From positions 71,823,452-71,887,451 of the forward strand of contig OZ018329.1 in NCBI GenBank assembly GCA_963969495.1: a DNA stretch of 64,000 nucleotides, given 5' to 3'. Position numbers and translations under genes: made by a program. The stretch's first letter is position 1. The number at the start of each line of letters is the position of its first letter. Positions 54,361-64,000 of the stretch are shown here, one piece after another. This DNA is from Ceratothoa steindachneri. Taxonomy: Eukaryota; Arthropoda; Malacostraca; Isopoda; Cymothoidae. Under the pieces are notes generated by a model. It was given only the letters and a program-made list of their open reading frames with translations. It had not been told where the DNA came from and did not search any database.

Positions 54361-55744
54361 GGTTGAGGAATAAGTTCTTGCGTTTTTTTTAATGTTGTGT
54401 TGATTTAAATTTTGTTGACGTGATTTGTGCACATATTAAGAAACAATAATAAATAATGAGAGCAAAATTTGCAAAACTTAGGCTACGCCTTTAACACTCT
54501 TAACAACGTAGACTATTAGGCTTTTACTTAGGCTACGTCTTGAAGTTGAGTAATAAGTCATTGCGGTTTATTTAAAAGTTGTGTTAATTTAACTTTTGTT
54601 ATGTACCCTCAAAATGGAATGTCAAGTTAAAAGAAAGGCGCATTTTCGACACTCGCTGTTATTCATTTTCAATCGAGACGCGAACAATGCAAACGCAGCC
54701 AAAGCTCGTCGCGATATTTGTGATGTGTACGGAGAAAATGTTTTATCAGAAAGGACATCTCAATGGTGGTTTTCACGTTTCAAAAACGGTCATTTCAATT
54801 TTAATGACGAAGAATGTACTGATCGCCACATTAAGTTAGATGAAGATCGATTGAACGACCTTCTTCATAAAAACCCTCGTCAATCCACAAGAGAATTGGC
54901 TGTACAATTGGCGTGTGATCAGAAAACTGTAGTGAATCACGTTCATTCGATGGGGAAAGTTCAAAAACTCGGTGCATGGGTTCCGCACGCTTTGAGCGAA
55001 AGCAACAAACTTCAACGCTCCACGATTGCCGCAGGTTTGCTTGCTCGTCACAAGGCTACTCGTGGATATAAGGACAGATTTCTTCACCACATTATCACTG
55101 GCGACGAAAAATGGTGTGTTTATATCAAAATGAACCATCGATAACAATAGTTTAGCCCCAATAAAAAAACCCACTTTATCCACGAAAACGATGCTGTGTG
55201 TGTGGTGGGATTGTGAAGGCATCATTATTTATGAGCTCTGTGCGAACAATGAGATTTTTCAATGCAGAACTCTACGTTCAACAAATGTATCGACTCGCTG
55301 AAGCTATTCGTGAAAAGCGACCTCTTCGACGTTATGGAGTCCTTCTGCAACACGACAATGTTCGTCCTCACATTGCCAATATGACAAAAGACGCCAACCG
55401 AACGCTTAATTGGAAAATCCTGCCGCATCCTCCATATTTGCAGACTTGGCTCCATCGGATTTTCATCTTTTCCGATCGCTCTCCAACAGTTTGTGCGGCG
55501 TTTCGTTCAATACTGATGTGGAATTAAGAACCTGGTTAGACGAATTCTTCGAGTCAAAATCAAGAGATTTTTATTGCAGAAGAATCGAAAAACTAGTTGA
55601 ACGTTGGGAAGAAGTCCTAAATCACAACGGAGAATACATTATTGATTAAATTGCATATTGATATAAATTAAAAATGACGTTTTTCTAAAATTATTAATGG
55701 TAATGAATAAATTTGATAAAACCGCAAGAACTTATTCCTCAACC
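54361..55744 (+). mobile_element. DD34D mariner with 27-bp inverted repeats and a duplicated 5' end
   Basis: Left end GGTTGAGGAATAAGTTCTTG at 54361 and right end, reverse complement GGTTGAGGAATAAGTTCTTG up to 55743, match perfectly over about 22 bp. A second left-end-like sequence (GTTGAGTAATAAGTCATTGC) sits at 54545, just before the transposase. Length about 1.38 kb, against about 1.2-1.3 kb from the inner start. Confidence 0.85.
54614..55649 (+). pseudogene. Mariner (DD34D) transposase remnant
   Basis: MECQVKRKAHFRHSLLFIF, ICDVYGENVLSERTSQWWFS and RFKNGHFNF (HTH), LARHKATRGYKDRFLHHIIT then GDEKWCVY (first Asp), a stop at 55142 and frameshift, RRYGVLLQHDNVRPHIANM (second Asp), frameshift near 55440, DLAPSDFHLFRSLSNSLCG (third Asp) and a terminal NHNGEYIID. 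Second to third Asp spacing is 34 once the frame change is allowed, the mariner signature. At least two frame breaks inactivate it. Confidence 0.9.
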
Positions 55745-55968
55745 CAATATAATATTAAAAACAAAATGGTGAAGTTCAGAAATTTATTTTTATATATCTT
55801 CCATAACTCTATATTTTACAACGTGATATTTTGAAAGGGAGGAAATTTAGTTTAGAGTTCCTTTTTAAAATTATTATAATTGGCGAAGTTCAGTAAATTT
55901 ATAAAAATTTAACCATGGCTGCTTTTTTTATATTTTAAATTTTAATCTCAGTAGCGAAGCCATTGCCT

Positions 55969-55970
<2 letters not shown>

Positions 55971-56053
<83 letters not shown>
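55971..56053. repeat. (TA)n microsatellite
   Basis: About 83 bp of alternating A and T. Confidence 0.95.
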
Positions 56054-56057
<4 letters not shown>

Positions 56058-56088
56058 AAAATTAATGCAATATCGCAAGAAAAGATGA

Positions 56089-56416
<328 letters not shown>

Positions 56417-56595
56417 AGAGGTGAGCAGTATTTAAATACTTTTGCAATTATTTACTAATAGTAGGTTTATATAGTTGTTAAGATCGTGTAATTGTTTGCA
56501 TCAGTTCAAATTCAGTTAACAGATAGTCACAGTTGTGTTCGGTTGAATAGTGAGAGCGCTCAGCGTTTAAGGAATTTGCACTCACTGCTACAAAT

Positions 56596-57750
56596 TTGTC
56601 CACATATTCAGAAGATGGAATCCAGCTAAGTGAAGAAGAACAGGGTGAGCACGAGCTGAAGGATAGTTTCTTAATGAGAAGTGCCTTAGATCAGGAAGAA
56701 GACCTTTCGTCTGACCCATGCAGCTTCCGCCTACCTAAGAATGTTCGCTGTGCTTCATACACACTCATTCTCGTCGCCACAACTGATGAAAAACAGGCAC
56801 TGAAAATATCTTCTTTTGCAAATATCAATCATGCTGCGATGGGAAAATGCTCAGCATTATGGGACAAAAGCGGGCGTCCAAAATCAGCAGAGGTTATCAA
56901 AACTGTTATCAACTGCTTATTAAAGGTGCCTTGCATTACAAGATGAAACTCTCTGTTTGATGCATTGTCATTAATTTTAAAACACAAGGACAAATTACAT
57001 CAACTCATGACGTCCCTTCAACTTGTAGTGTTCAGAAGTCACGAAATTGAATTTCTTGGGGACTATGTCTCAATTTTGGCTCCAATTGCAGTGGTACTTG
57101 ATCACTTACATGGAGAACAAAACTGTTTTCATGGCGAATTGCTTCCTACCTTGCTCACTGTGGAGAAAAAGCTGAAGGGCCCTCAGTCACGTTCTCTGAA
57201 ATTTTGCCAACCTCTTCTAAATGCAGTCACTAAGGGCTTTGGAAAGCGCTACCAATCTTATTTACCTTGACAAATGAAGCCATCGTTACAGATGAAATTA
57301 TTGCATCAACAAGCTATCCATTCTTTAAACTCCGCTGGTTAGATATCCGAATTTCATGTGACAGTTCAAGTCACCAAGACTCTGTTAAAAATATTATGAT
57401 TTAAGTGAATGAGAATTTAGCAGAGGGACCCGAAGCTGATTCATCCAGTGGTGTATCGGGCAGTGACGATTATTTTTGATTTACAAAACCCACTTAAACA
57501 CGATCAACCGCAGATTTATAATTGTTCAGTTACCTTCATTATTCAAATAAAACACTTCAAAGTTTAGATAGATATCCGAACATAAAAAAGTTTTTTATTA
57601 AATACAACACCACCATTCCGTTGTCAGCTCCTGTGGAACGGCTCTTCTCTTAAGGAGGATTGACCTTATCTCCAAAACGGAGTTCTTTATCGGACGAAAC
57701 ATTTCAGCAACTGATATTACTTAAATGTAATGCTGATATAAATAACTAAC
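56596..57750 (+). pseudogene. hAT1 transposase remnant
   Basis: Starts mid-protein, without BED finger or first catalytic Asp: SFRLPKNVRCASYTLILVAT (the CxxH motif of related hATs, here C-A-S-Y, so the His is lost), KCSALWDKSGRPKSAEVI, a nonsense codon at the Trp of TRWN (56944), SLFDALSLILKHKDKLHQLM, ILAPIAVVLDHLHGEQNCF, RSLKFCQPLLNAVTKGFGKR, frame breaks, and the hAT C-terminal dimerisation block SAPVERLFS then TLSPKRSSLSDETFQQLILL near 57620-57720. The Glu of VERLFS is present. Confidence 0.85.
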
Positions 57751-57994
57751 TGAAACTTCATTCTATGGAACTTTCTATTTTTTTTTGTAGTACCTAAGTC
57801 CAATTGTCATCAAATCCTATATTAGTAATTATAATATACAATTTCATTTTAATGGATATTTTTTGTTGTGATACCAATGGTCCTTAGCGATTGTCATTAT
57901 ATATTATCATGCATTTGAAATGTATTTAAAAATGTATCTAAATACATTTTTCTCATGTATTTAATATTTAAATACTTTAAATGTATTTGGTGCC

Positions 57995-60900
57995 CATAGG
58001 TGGGCGTTATCGCGATAAATGATCGTGATAACGCTATCGAGTTATCGGTTATCCGATATTTTTTCCTCCTCGGTATCGCCGATACTTTTGCTTACAAACT
58101 ACCGATAATCGATATTTCCGTCTTTGGTTCCAGTTTGGCACAGGGGCGAGATGCGCGTGCCTTGGAGGCAGAAATAGGTAGGTCCGAGCTGGGAACCGAA
58201 CGTATACTAAACGGAGTGCGGGGAGGCCGGTCTGGACGTCTCCTCAAAACGTTCGCTCAGCTTCAGTCTCTCACCAGATGTCGGACGAGAGGTCACGAAA
58301 TGTTGCTCCTGCACGCTACCGGTTTTACGCGTTCTTTGATGATTTTTCCCCTATATTCCCGTGCTTCTTCCGTTCTAATTTTTTTGCACTTGTATACGAA
58401 TGCATGTACTATTCGGTACTATCGGTTTATTAAGGTTTTGAACACTTACAAAGTTACGCCCCTATTCTAAACTGATCCTATTTTTATTGTAATTTAGTAG
58501 TGCAGTGTTTTTTGCTATTTTATGATATTGAATTAGTGATGGCGTCGCAAGAGACTGTTCCCGCATCAAGCCAAAGAGATACAGCGGAGTCTATTGACTC
58601 TGAGCTCACTGAGGCTGAACCTCAGTCACCTTGACCATTCCTTGGCAAGTGGGTGAAGTACAAGAAGATGGTTGGCGACAGCTACATCTTCAAGTGCTTG
58701 TCCTGCCTCCCCAAGATCACTGAGGTGAAGGTGAACAAGGGCACTAAGGACAACCTGAAGAGCCACTTCAATAAGATTCATCCTGACAAAGCAAAACAAG
58801 TTGATGAAACATGCAAGGCCAACGTTGGGACTGGCGGCCGCAGCAGGAACCAGTCCGGTCAGTCAGACGACGGCTGGTCAACCAGCAAGAAGCAGTGGCA
58901 GATGTCCATCGCCGAGACCTTTGGCATCATGGCCCAGGGCAGCGCCGTCCTGCAGTCCACCGTCGACAAGACAATTGTCAGGTTTGTGGTCGACAACATG
59001 CTGCCGCTGCAGATTGTGGACAGTCAGAGCTTCAGGGACATGGTCCACACCCTCAACCCCAAGAAAAGGTACCCTCCAGGGAAACGCTGGGGAGGACGAT
59101 CCTCAAAACCTATGAGGAGATGAAGGAGAACCTCACCAGGTAAGAAACTAAGAAACAATGTTCAAATATTTTCAATATTGTATTATAAAATAACGATATA
59201 TATATAGTCAATAATCAATATTGTATTGAAAAATAACTCCAATACATAATTATTAATGAAGTCAATTACCGTTATGCTTACATTTTAGCAAACTAGAGCA
59301 AGTCAAGTGGGTGGGCACTACAGCTGACTGCTGGTCAGCTGTAGGGGTACCTGGGTATTACTGTGCACTGGCTGGACCCAAACACTATGGACAGGAAGAT
59401 GGCTCTCCTGGCCTGCGAAAGGATCATGGGGAGCCACACCCATGATGTACTCGCCCAGGTCATGGAGAATATCCACAGCCAGTTTGGGATAGAGGAAAAG
59501 GTCACCATGTAAGTTATTATATTTTTGTTTCAGAATTCTTGAATATTGTAAGTTTAATGCAGTAGTGATAGCCGATAGAATAAAATTATCGTCTATAATA
59601 AATATTAGTAAATAATAATAATACATTTTAAAACCAATTTTTTTTTTGTTTTATTTGTTTCAAGACAACCACAGACAATGCTGCCAATTTTCAAAAAGCA
59701 TTTGTCCAATTTGTCTCTGATCTGGATGACCACCAGGAAGGGGAGGCTCACGCTCCTGATCCTGAGGCTGAGGCTGAGCCTGTCGAGACGCCCACATAGA
59801 GGAGCTAATCGCTGACCCTCCAGAGGGCCAAGGGAGCCTAGAGCTATAGGTGTGTAGAATACACTGAATAGTACTCTGTACAATGTAAAGGGTACTTCAA
59901 AGAATGGTTTAAAATTTTAAAAAATATGCATTTATGACAATTTATTAGATAAGTTAAATATGTTTTTTTTTTAGTTCATCGCGTTTGATGACATGGAGAA
60001 GGGCAGCGAGGACGGCATTATCAAGCTGCCCAGGCAGCACAAGTGTGCGGCGCACACTCTGAACCTGGTCGCCAGCGCCGACATAGAGGAGAGGCACATG
60101 CCTAGAGCCTTCAAGAAGACATACAGGAGCGGCATTGCCAAGGCCCAGGCGCTGTGGAACAAGCAGGGTAAGCCATACATCGTTTAAATAAAAAGAAAAA
60201 AGAAAAATATTTCAGCAATAATGAAATAATGCAAAACTATTTTTTCAGGAACAAGTACAGTGTTTGCGGATAGACTGTACAAGGCGATAAACAGGCGGCT
60301 TACTGTTCCTACCAAAACAAGGTGGAACAACCTTTATGACAGTCTGGTGGCCCTCAACAAAGTGCTGGGGGAGAAGAAAGACCAGCTGCACAGGTGCATG
60401 AACCAGCAGAGGAATTTGACAGTGTTTGTCCAGAAAGACATTGAATTCATGTCAGAATAATCTAAGATAAATAAACTAAATATAAGTTGGGCGTTATCGC
60501 GCTACTTTATTGCCTTTTCACTTTTTAGCTTATGCTTCTATTTTAAAACTAGTTAATTAAATAATAAATACTATTTGTCTATTTCCAATATCAGGTCATG
60601 GCACCTGTCGCCAACGCACTGCACCACATCCAGGTGGAGAAGCAATGCTACCTGAGCTGCCTGATCCCCACCCTTATTGTGACCAAGAAGAAGCTGGTCA
60701 ACTTGATGACCAGCGGCAACCTCCGGTTCTGCGAGCCCCGGTCAACACCCTCCTCACTGCCATGGAGAGGAGGTTCGCCGCCACCTTTGAGGATGAGGAG
60801 TGTCTTATGGCCACTGCCTTTCACCTTATGTTTCGCCTCAAGTGCATGGGGGCTTTTGAGGAAAGAATGGTCAAGAGGTCAGAGGTCAAGTCCCTGATGG

Positions 60901-61552
60901 AGAGGAAGGTAGAAGAGATCTTGTGGCGTGCTGACCTGGAGACCGCCAGCAGCAGCAGCAGCGAGGACATGGAGACGGAGGACTACTACGCTGCATTTGT
61001 GATGAGGAGGATGACACTGGGGGTCATTACAGGTCAACCAAGTCCAAGGTTGCTCAAATTGTGAATGTGTGGCTGCAGGCCAAAGGGACAGACAGCCTGG
61101 CAGACCCAGCCTTCAACAGTGAGAAGGTCCTCATTGAACTCTTCTTGAGTTACAACACAGCGATGCCGAGCAGCACCGCAGTGGAGCGCTTGTTCTTCCT
61201 TGGCAACGACATCATCAGGGCTAAGAAGAGCTCCCTGTCTGATGAAAACATCAACATGCTCATGGTTACGAAGGGGAACATGTTGCAGAACCTGGTCTAG
61301 ACTGTGGTTGTGCAAATTTAGTTATTTTACTTAAAACAGTACTTTTCATTAGTGAAGAGACAGGATAAACATTAAATTTGAAGTTTTTTCTAAGATTTTT
61401 TGCTAAGACTTTTCTAATTTTTTTCTAAGATTTTTTAAAGTTTTCTAAGATCAAGATAAAAATAAAGATTTGGATTTATCGATTTATCGGTTATCACCTT
61501 ATCGGGCGATCGATTATCGTGATACATTTTTTCGTTATCGCACCCATCACTG
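57995..61552 (+). mobile_element. hAT2 transposon with 8-bp target-site duplication
   Basis: Left end CATAGGTGGGCGTTATCGCG; right end in reverse complement CAGTGATGGGTGCGATAACG. Target duplication TTGGTGCC (57987-57994) and TTAGTGCC (61553-61560), 7 of 8 matching, the length expected for hAT. 3558 bp. Sub-terminal regions are rich in TTATCG/CGATAA motifs on both sides. The coding sequence is clearly GC-richer than the surroundings. Confidence 0.9.
58539..61300 (+). pseudogene. hAT2 transposase gene, probably five introns
   Basis: Exon 1 from ATG 58539 (MASQETVPASS; in-frame TGA at 58632): BED finger FKCLSCLPKITEV...HFNKIH (C-x2-C, H-x4-H), TFGIMAQGSAVLQSTVDKTI. Likely introns: 59142-59289 (GTAAGA...TTTTAG), 59511-59663 (GTAAGT...TTTCAAG), about 59849-59972, 60167-60248 (GTAAGC...TTTCAG), and one ending at 60595. 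Exons carry VGTTADCWSA (first Asp), ACERIMGSHTHDVLAQVMEN, TTTDNAANFQKAFVQFVSDL (second Asp), KLPRQHKCAAHTLNLVASAD (CxxH), VPTKTRWNNLYDSLVALNKV, MAPVANALHHIQVEKQCYLS and STAVERLFFLGNDIIRAKKS (Glu) to the end MLQNLV. Frameshifts (near 59340, 59800 and 60760) and the early stop suggest it is inactive, but all catalytic residues survive. Confidence 0.85.
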
Positions 61553-61562
61553 TTAGTGCCCA

Positions 61563-61796
<234 letters not shown>

Positions 61797-61980
61797 ATTT
61801 GCAATAACGCAATTGTAATTATGTGGTTAAGAAGGCAATTTTATGGCTAACTAAGCTATTCATCAAGCCCTCTGAAGAAGCTCTTTTCACAACAACGAGA
61901 GGAGAAAGTATAATCCAGCTTTTCTAGGGCAATCTAAAAATATTGCTATCACTCAGCATTTTTAAATGTTATCCCTGCTT

Positions 61981-62000
61981 TATTATTATTATTATTATTA
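61981..62000. repeat. (ATT)n microsatellite
   Basis: Six to seven TAT units. Confidence 0.9.
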
Positions 62001-62057
62001 TATAGATCATGCAAAGAGCCACACTGAAAATTTATGACATTATACCACCAAGAGGTG

Positions 62058-62684
62058 TCAATGCAGGTCAAAACGTAGCAAGAAAGAAAGGAAAAAAAAT
62101 AAATAAACAACCCCAAATTCGAAGGCCATTGAATTTACAGTCTCAGAATACCTAGTAACTCTGGCTGGTTGATTACATCTCGGCAAAAATTTACGCAGAG
62201 GACGATTCACATCATTTACTACTTTAAATAAAATACAAAGAGCGCCAACATCTCTACGATGCCAATTGTCTAAATCCAAATCTGATAGTAACAATTTTAC
62301 AGAATTAAATGCACGGTCAAGCAATCTCAAATGTGAGTCTGCAGCAGAACTCCATACAGCAGAGCAATACTCAAAATGAGGTAGAATAAAAGAAAAGAAA
62401 CACTTGCGAAGAACATCCTCCTCCTCCTCCTTAATCTTCTTAGATTTACGAAGAATGCCGATTTTCTGCGAGATATCCCGAGACATGTATCTTAGATGCA
62501 TTTCAAAAGTGAGTTTCAAATCTAGAGTTACTCCCAAGAGCTTGAGCTGGTCAGCCTTGTTAATCAACACTCCATTGGGATGTTCAGGTAAGAGAGATCT
62601 AAGACGACTTACAATCATTTTCTTAGACTTATTAGCGTTCAATTTCATACCGCACTGAAGACACCAGGAATGCATTTGATTCAA
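62058..62684 (-). pseudogene. LINE L thumb and C-terminal region
   Basis: Open over 208 codons: MHSWCLQCGMKLNANKSKKM, ADQLKLLGVTLDLKLTFEMH, SQKIGILRKSKKIKEEEEDV, ILPHFEYCSAVWSSAADSHL, DNWHRRDVGALCILFKVVND and RYSETVNSMAFEFGVVYLF at the end. Typical post-motif-C region (KxKxMxxSR, LGVTLD, PxFEYCSxVW). Confidence 0.85.
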
Positions 62685-62689
62685 ATCTT

Positions 62690-63180
62690 CAGTGAGGCTG
62701 TCTATAACACAGTCTCATTGCAGGAGATGGAACATGAGCATAGAGAGAGGTGTTATCAGTATATGCTATAATTTTATTAGTGATATTATACCACATGTTA
62801 CTAGTATAAAATATAAAAACAAGGACCCAGGAACGCTACCTTGAGAAACTCCAGAATATACTCTAGAATAAAGACTAAAACACCCATCGACAACAAAACG
62901 TTTTTGTCAATTAGTTAAAAACTCTGTTAAAATATTTAAGTCTCTACCACTAATGCCAACAGACTTTAATTTAAAAATCAAACCATTATGGTTGACAGTG
63001 TCAAAGGCGGCACTAAAGTCAAGAGAGACAAGCCTAGACTCACAATTATTGTTTAAAGCAGCAGACTGCATTTCATGTACCAACAATAATAGTGCGTCAG
63101 TGATGCTTTGCCTCTTTCTAAGGCCAAATTGAGTCCTGGAAGAAACTGTCTAAAATCTACAGTAAGGGGATGATACGTAA
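62690..63180 (-). pseudogene. LINE L reverse transcriptase palm
   Basis: LVSLDFSAAFDTVNHNGLIF (motif A, 63030), YSGVSQGSVPG (motif B; GVPQGSVLG expected, two Pro/Ser/Leu changes, 62840), then a decayed motif C region and VIDSLTEDLNQMHSWC. Fingers upstream are deleted between 63150 and 63200. Stops are present. Confidence 0.8.
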
Positions 63181-63990
63181 CGCTACCATCAGACTTCATT
63201 AAATGAAGAATAGAAGCCTCAACAGTAAACAAAGCAGATTTAAGTGCTGACCACCAAATATGCGGCTAAGCCGCACCTGTGAGAACATTCTTCAAATAGG
63301 CATTGTGTTGATCTTCAGCCTTTTTATAAACATTATTTGCCGTGTTCCTCATCGCAACATAGTTCTCCCAACACAACCGAGAGCGGTTATCAGACCAAAG
63401 ATTATAGGCAGTATGCTTATCACGATAGTCCAGGCGACACTGGTCATTAAACCATGCTTTATCATGAGATCGATCTTAAAAAATTTTCATTGGTACAAAC
63501 TTACTTTTCAAGTCTAATAACCTTAAATTCAATGCGGTAAGGGGGCAAGGAGCATCATAGATATCCCTCAGGACAAAACTATTAAAAGCATAGTTAATCC
63601 CATCCCAGTTAATTCTAGATTTTATAACAACCTCCCTAGAGATGGTGGAGTCTGGAATAAGGAAGTCTAACTGGATTTTACAAGCCAAACCTCGATGATC
63701 TGAGGAACCAGTTGGTGCAGTGGTTTGAACCTCAACAACCCCTCCCACATCAGTGAGTAAAAGATCGAGACGATTGCCGGGTATGTGAGTTGCACCAGTA
63801 ACTAACTGCTCACAACCATTAATACCATAAAAATCAAGAGCATCAATACCATGATTGGTTGGGGAAACTAAATTCAGCGTCTCTGTGATGAGCATTCAGA
63901 TCACCAATAAAAATGAAGCAAGATTTCTTGTCCTCCTCCTGAATATTATTATATGAGTTTAGAAGGCAATCATAAATACTGTCATCTAAG
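63181..63990 (-). pseudogene. LINE L endonuclease and linker
   Basis: FIGDLNAHH (63890, GDxN motif), ALDFYGINGCEQLVTGATHI, RLDLLLTDVGGVVEVQT, APTGSSDHRGLACKIQLDF (SDH motif, 63690), a linker with DKAWFNDQCRLDYRDKHTAY and RSRLCWENYVAMRNTANNVY to about 63270, then KSALFTVEASILHLMKSDGS. One frame change near 63880 and others near 63470. Confidence 0.85.
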
Positions 63991-64000
63991 TCGGGATTTC

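Larger units (their letters stand above)
62058..64000 (-). mobile_element. Decayed LINE L, running off the right edge
   Basis: Reverse-strand LINE: endonuclease (64000 to 63480), linker (63480 to 63180), RT with an internal deletion (63180 to 62690) and thumb plus C-terminus (62684 to 62058). 5' part lies outside the window. Different from CR1-B, CR1-X, J and K by sequence; APE-type. Confidence 0.85.

Overview
This is a eukaryotic, AT-rich, non-genic stretch built almost entirely from transposable elements and microsatellites. No host gene, rRNA, canonical tRNA gene or CRISPR array could be supported. The element set (several LINE clades, Tc1/mariner families, hAT, tRNA-derived SINEs, very long TA/GA tracts) fits an arthropod. 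From memory of similar proteins I lean to a decapod crustacean, but that is an inference.

Layout. 0-7.7 kb: two reverse-strand copies of a LINE with a terminal RNase H domain, with a long-inverted-repeat Tc1 element between them. 8.6-13.2 kb: a Tc1 relic, a decayed copy of a multicopy orphan protein family (9.56-10.93 kb), a hAT-like scrap and a DD41D mariner relic. 14.4-32.7 kb: a dense nest of CR1-type LINEs. I name three groups. CR1-B1 has two 3'-UTR hairpins and an ORF2 ending GREGCDGS. CR1-B2 has one hairpin and an ORF2 ending DYMGMEG. CR1-X has a different endonuclease and RT. A nearly complete reverse-strand CR1-B1 copy (H1, 26.4 to 19.8 kb) is split by two younger insertions: I1 (CR1-B2) in ORF1 and I2 (CR1-B1) in ORF2. 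Divergently next to it, a CR1-X copy (26.65-31.84 kb) has an intact 339-residue ORF1 (zinc finger plus SGNH esterase) and an ORF2 that is open except for one CR1-B2 insertion, I3. Skipping each insert keeps the host reading frame. An L2/Rex1-like LINE lies at 18.0-19.7 kb.

33.9-40.7 kb: another decayed LINE (J), an orphan LINE ORF1 fragment, and two DD41D mariner relics in opposite orientation. 41-45.5 kb: three copies of one tRNA-derived SINE, another tRNA-like head, a Tc1/mariner relic and a 283-bp MITE. 46.8-51 kb: a decayed LINE (K) with CCHC gag-like ORF1. 52.4-53 kb: diverged tandem repeats. 54.3-55.75 kb: a DD34D mariner relic with a duplicated 5' end. 56-61.8 kb: a hAT element (hAT1) flanked by mirror-image TA/GA tracts, with a second, GC-rich, probably intron-containing hAT (hAT2) inserted into its right terminal repeat with an 8-bp target duplication. 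62-64 kb: a further LINE (L) running off the right edge.

Nothing here works as a pathway. The value is the insertion stratigraphy, recurring 3'-end hairpins and tails, several unclassified short repeats, and the orphan protein family.
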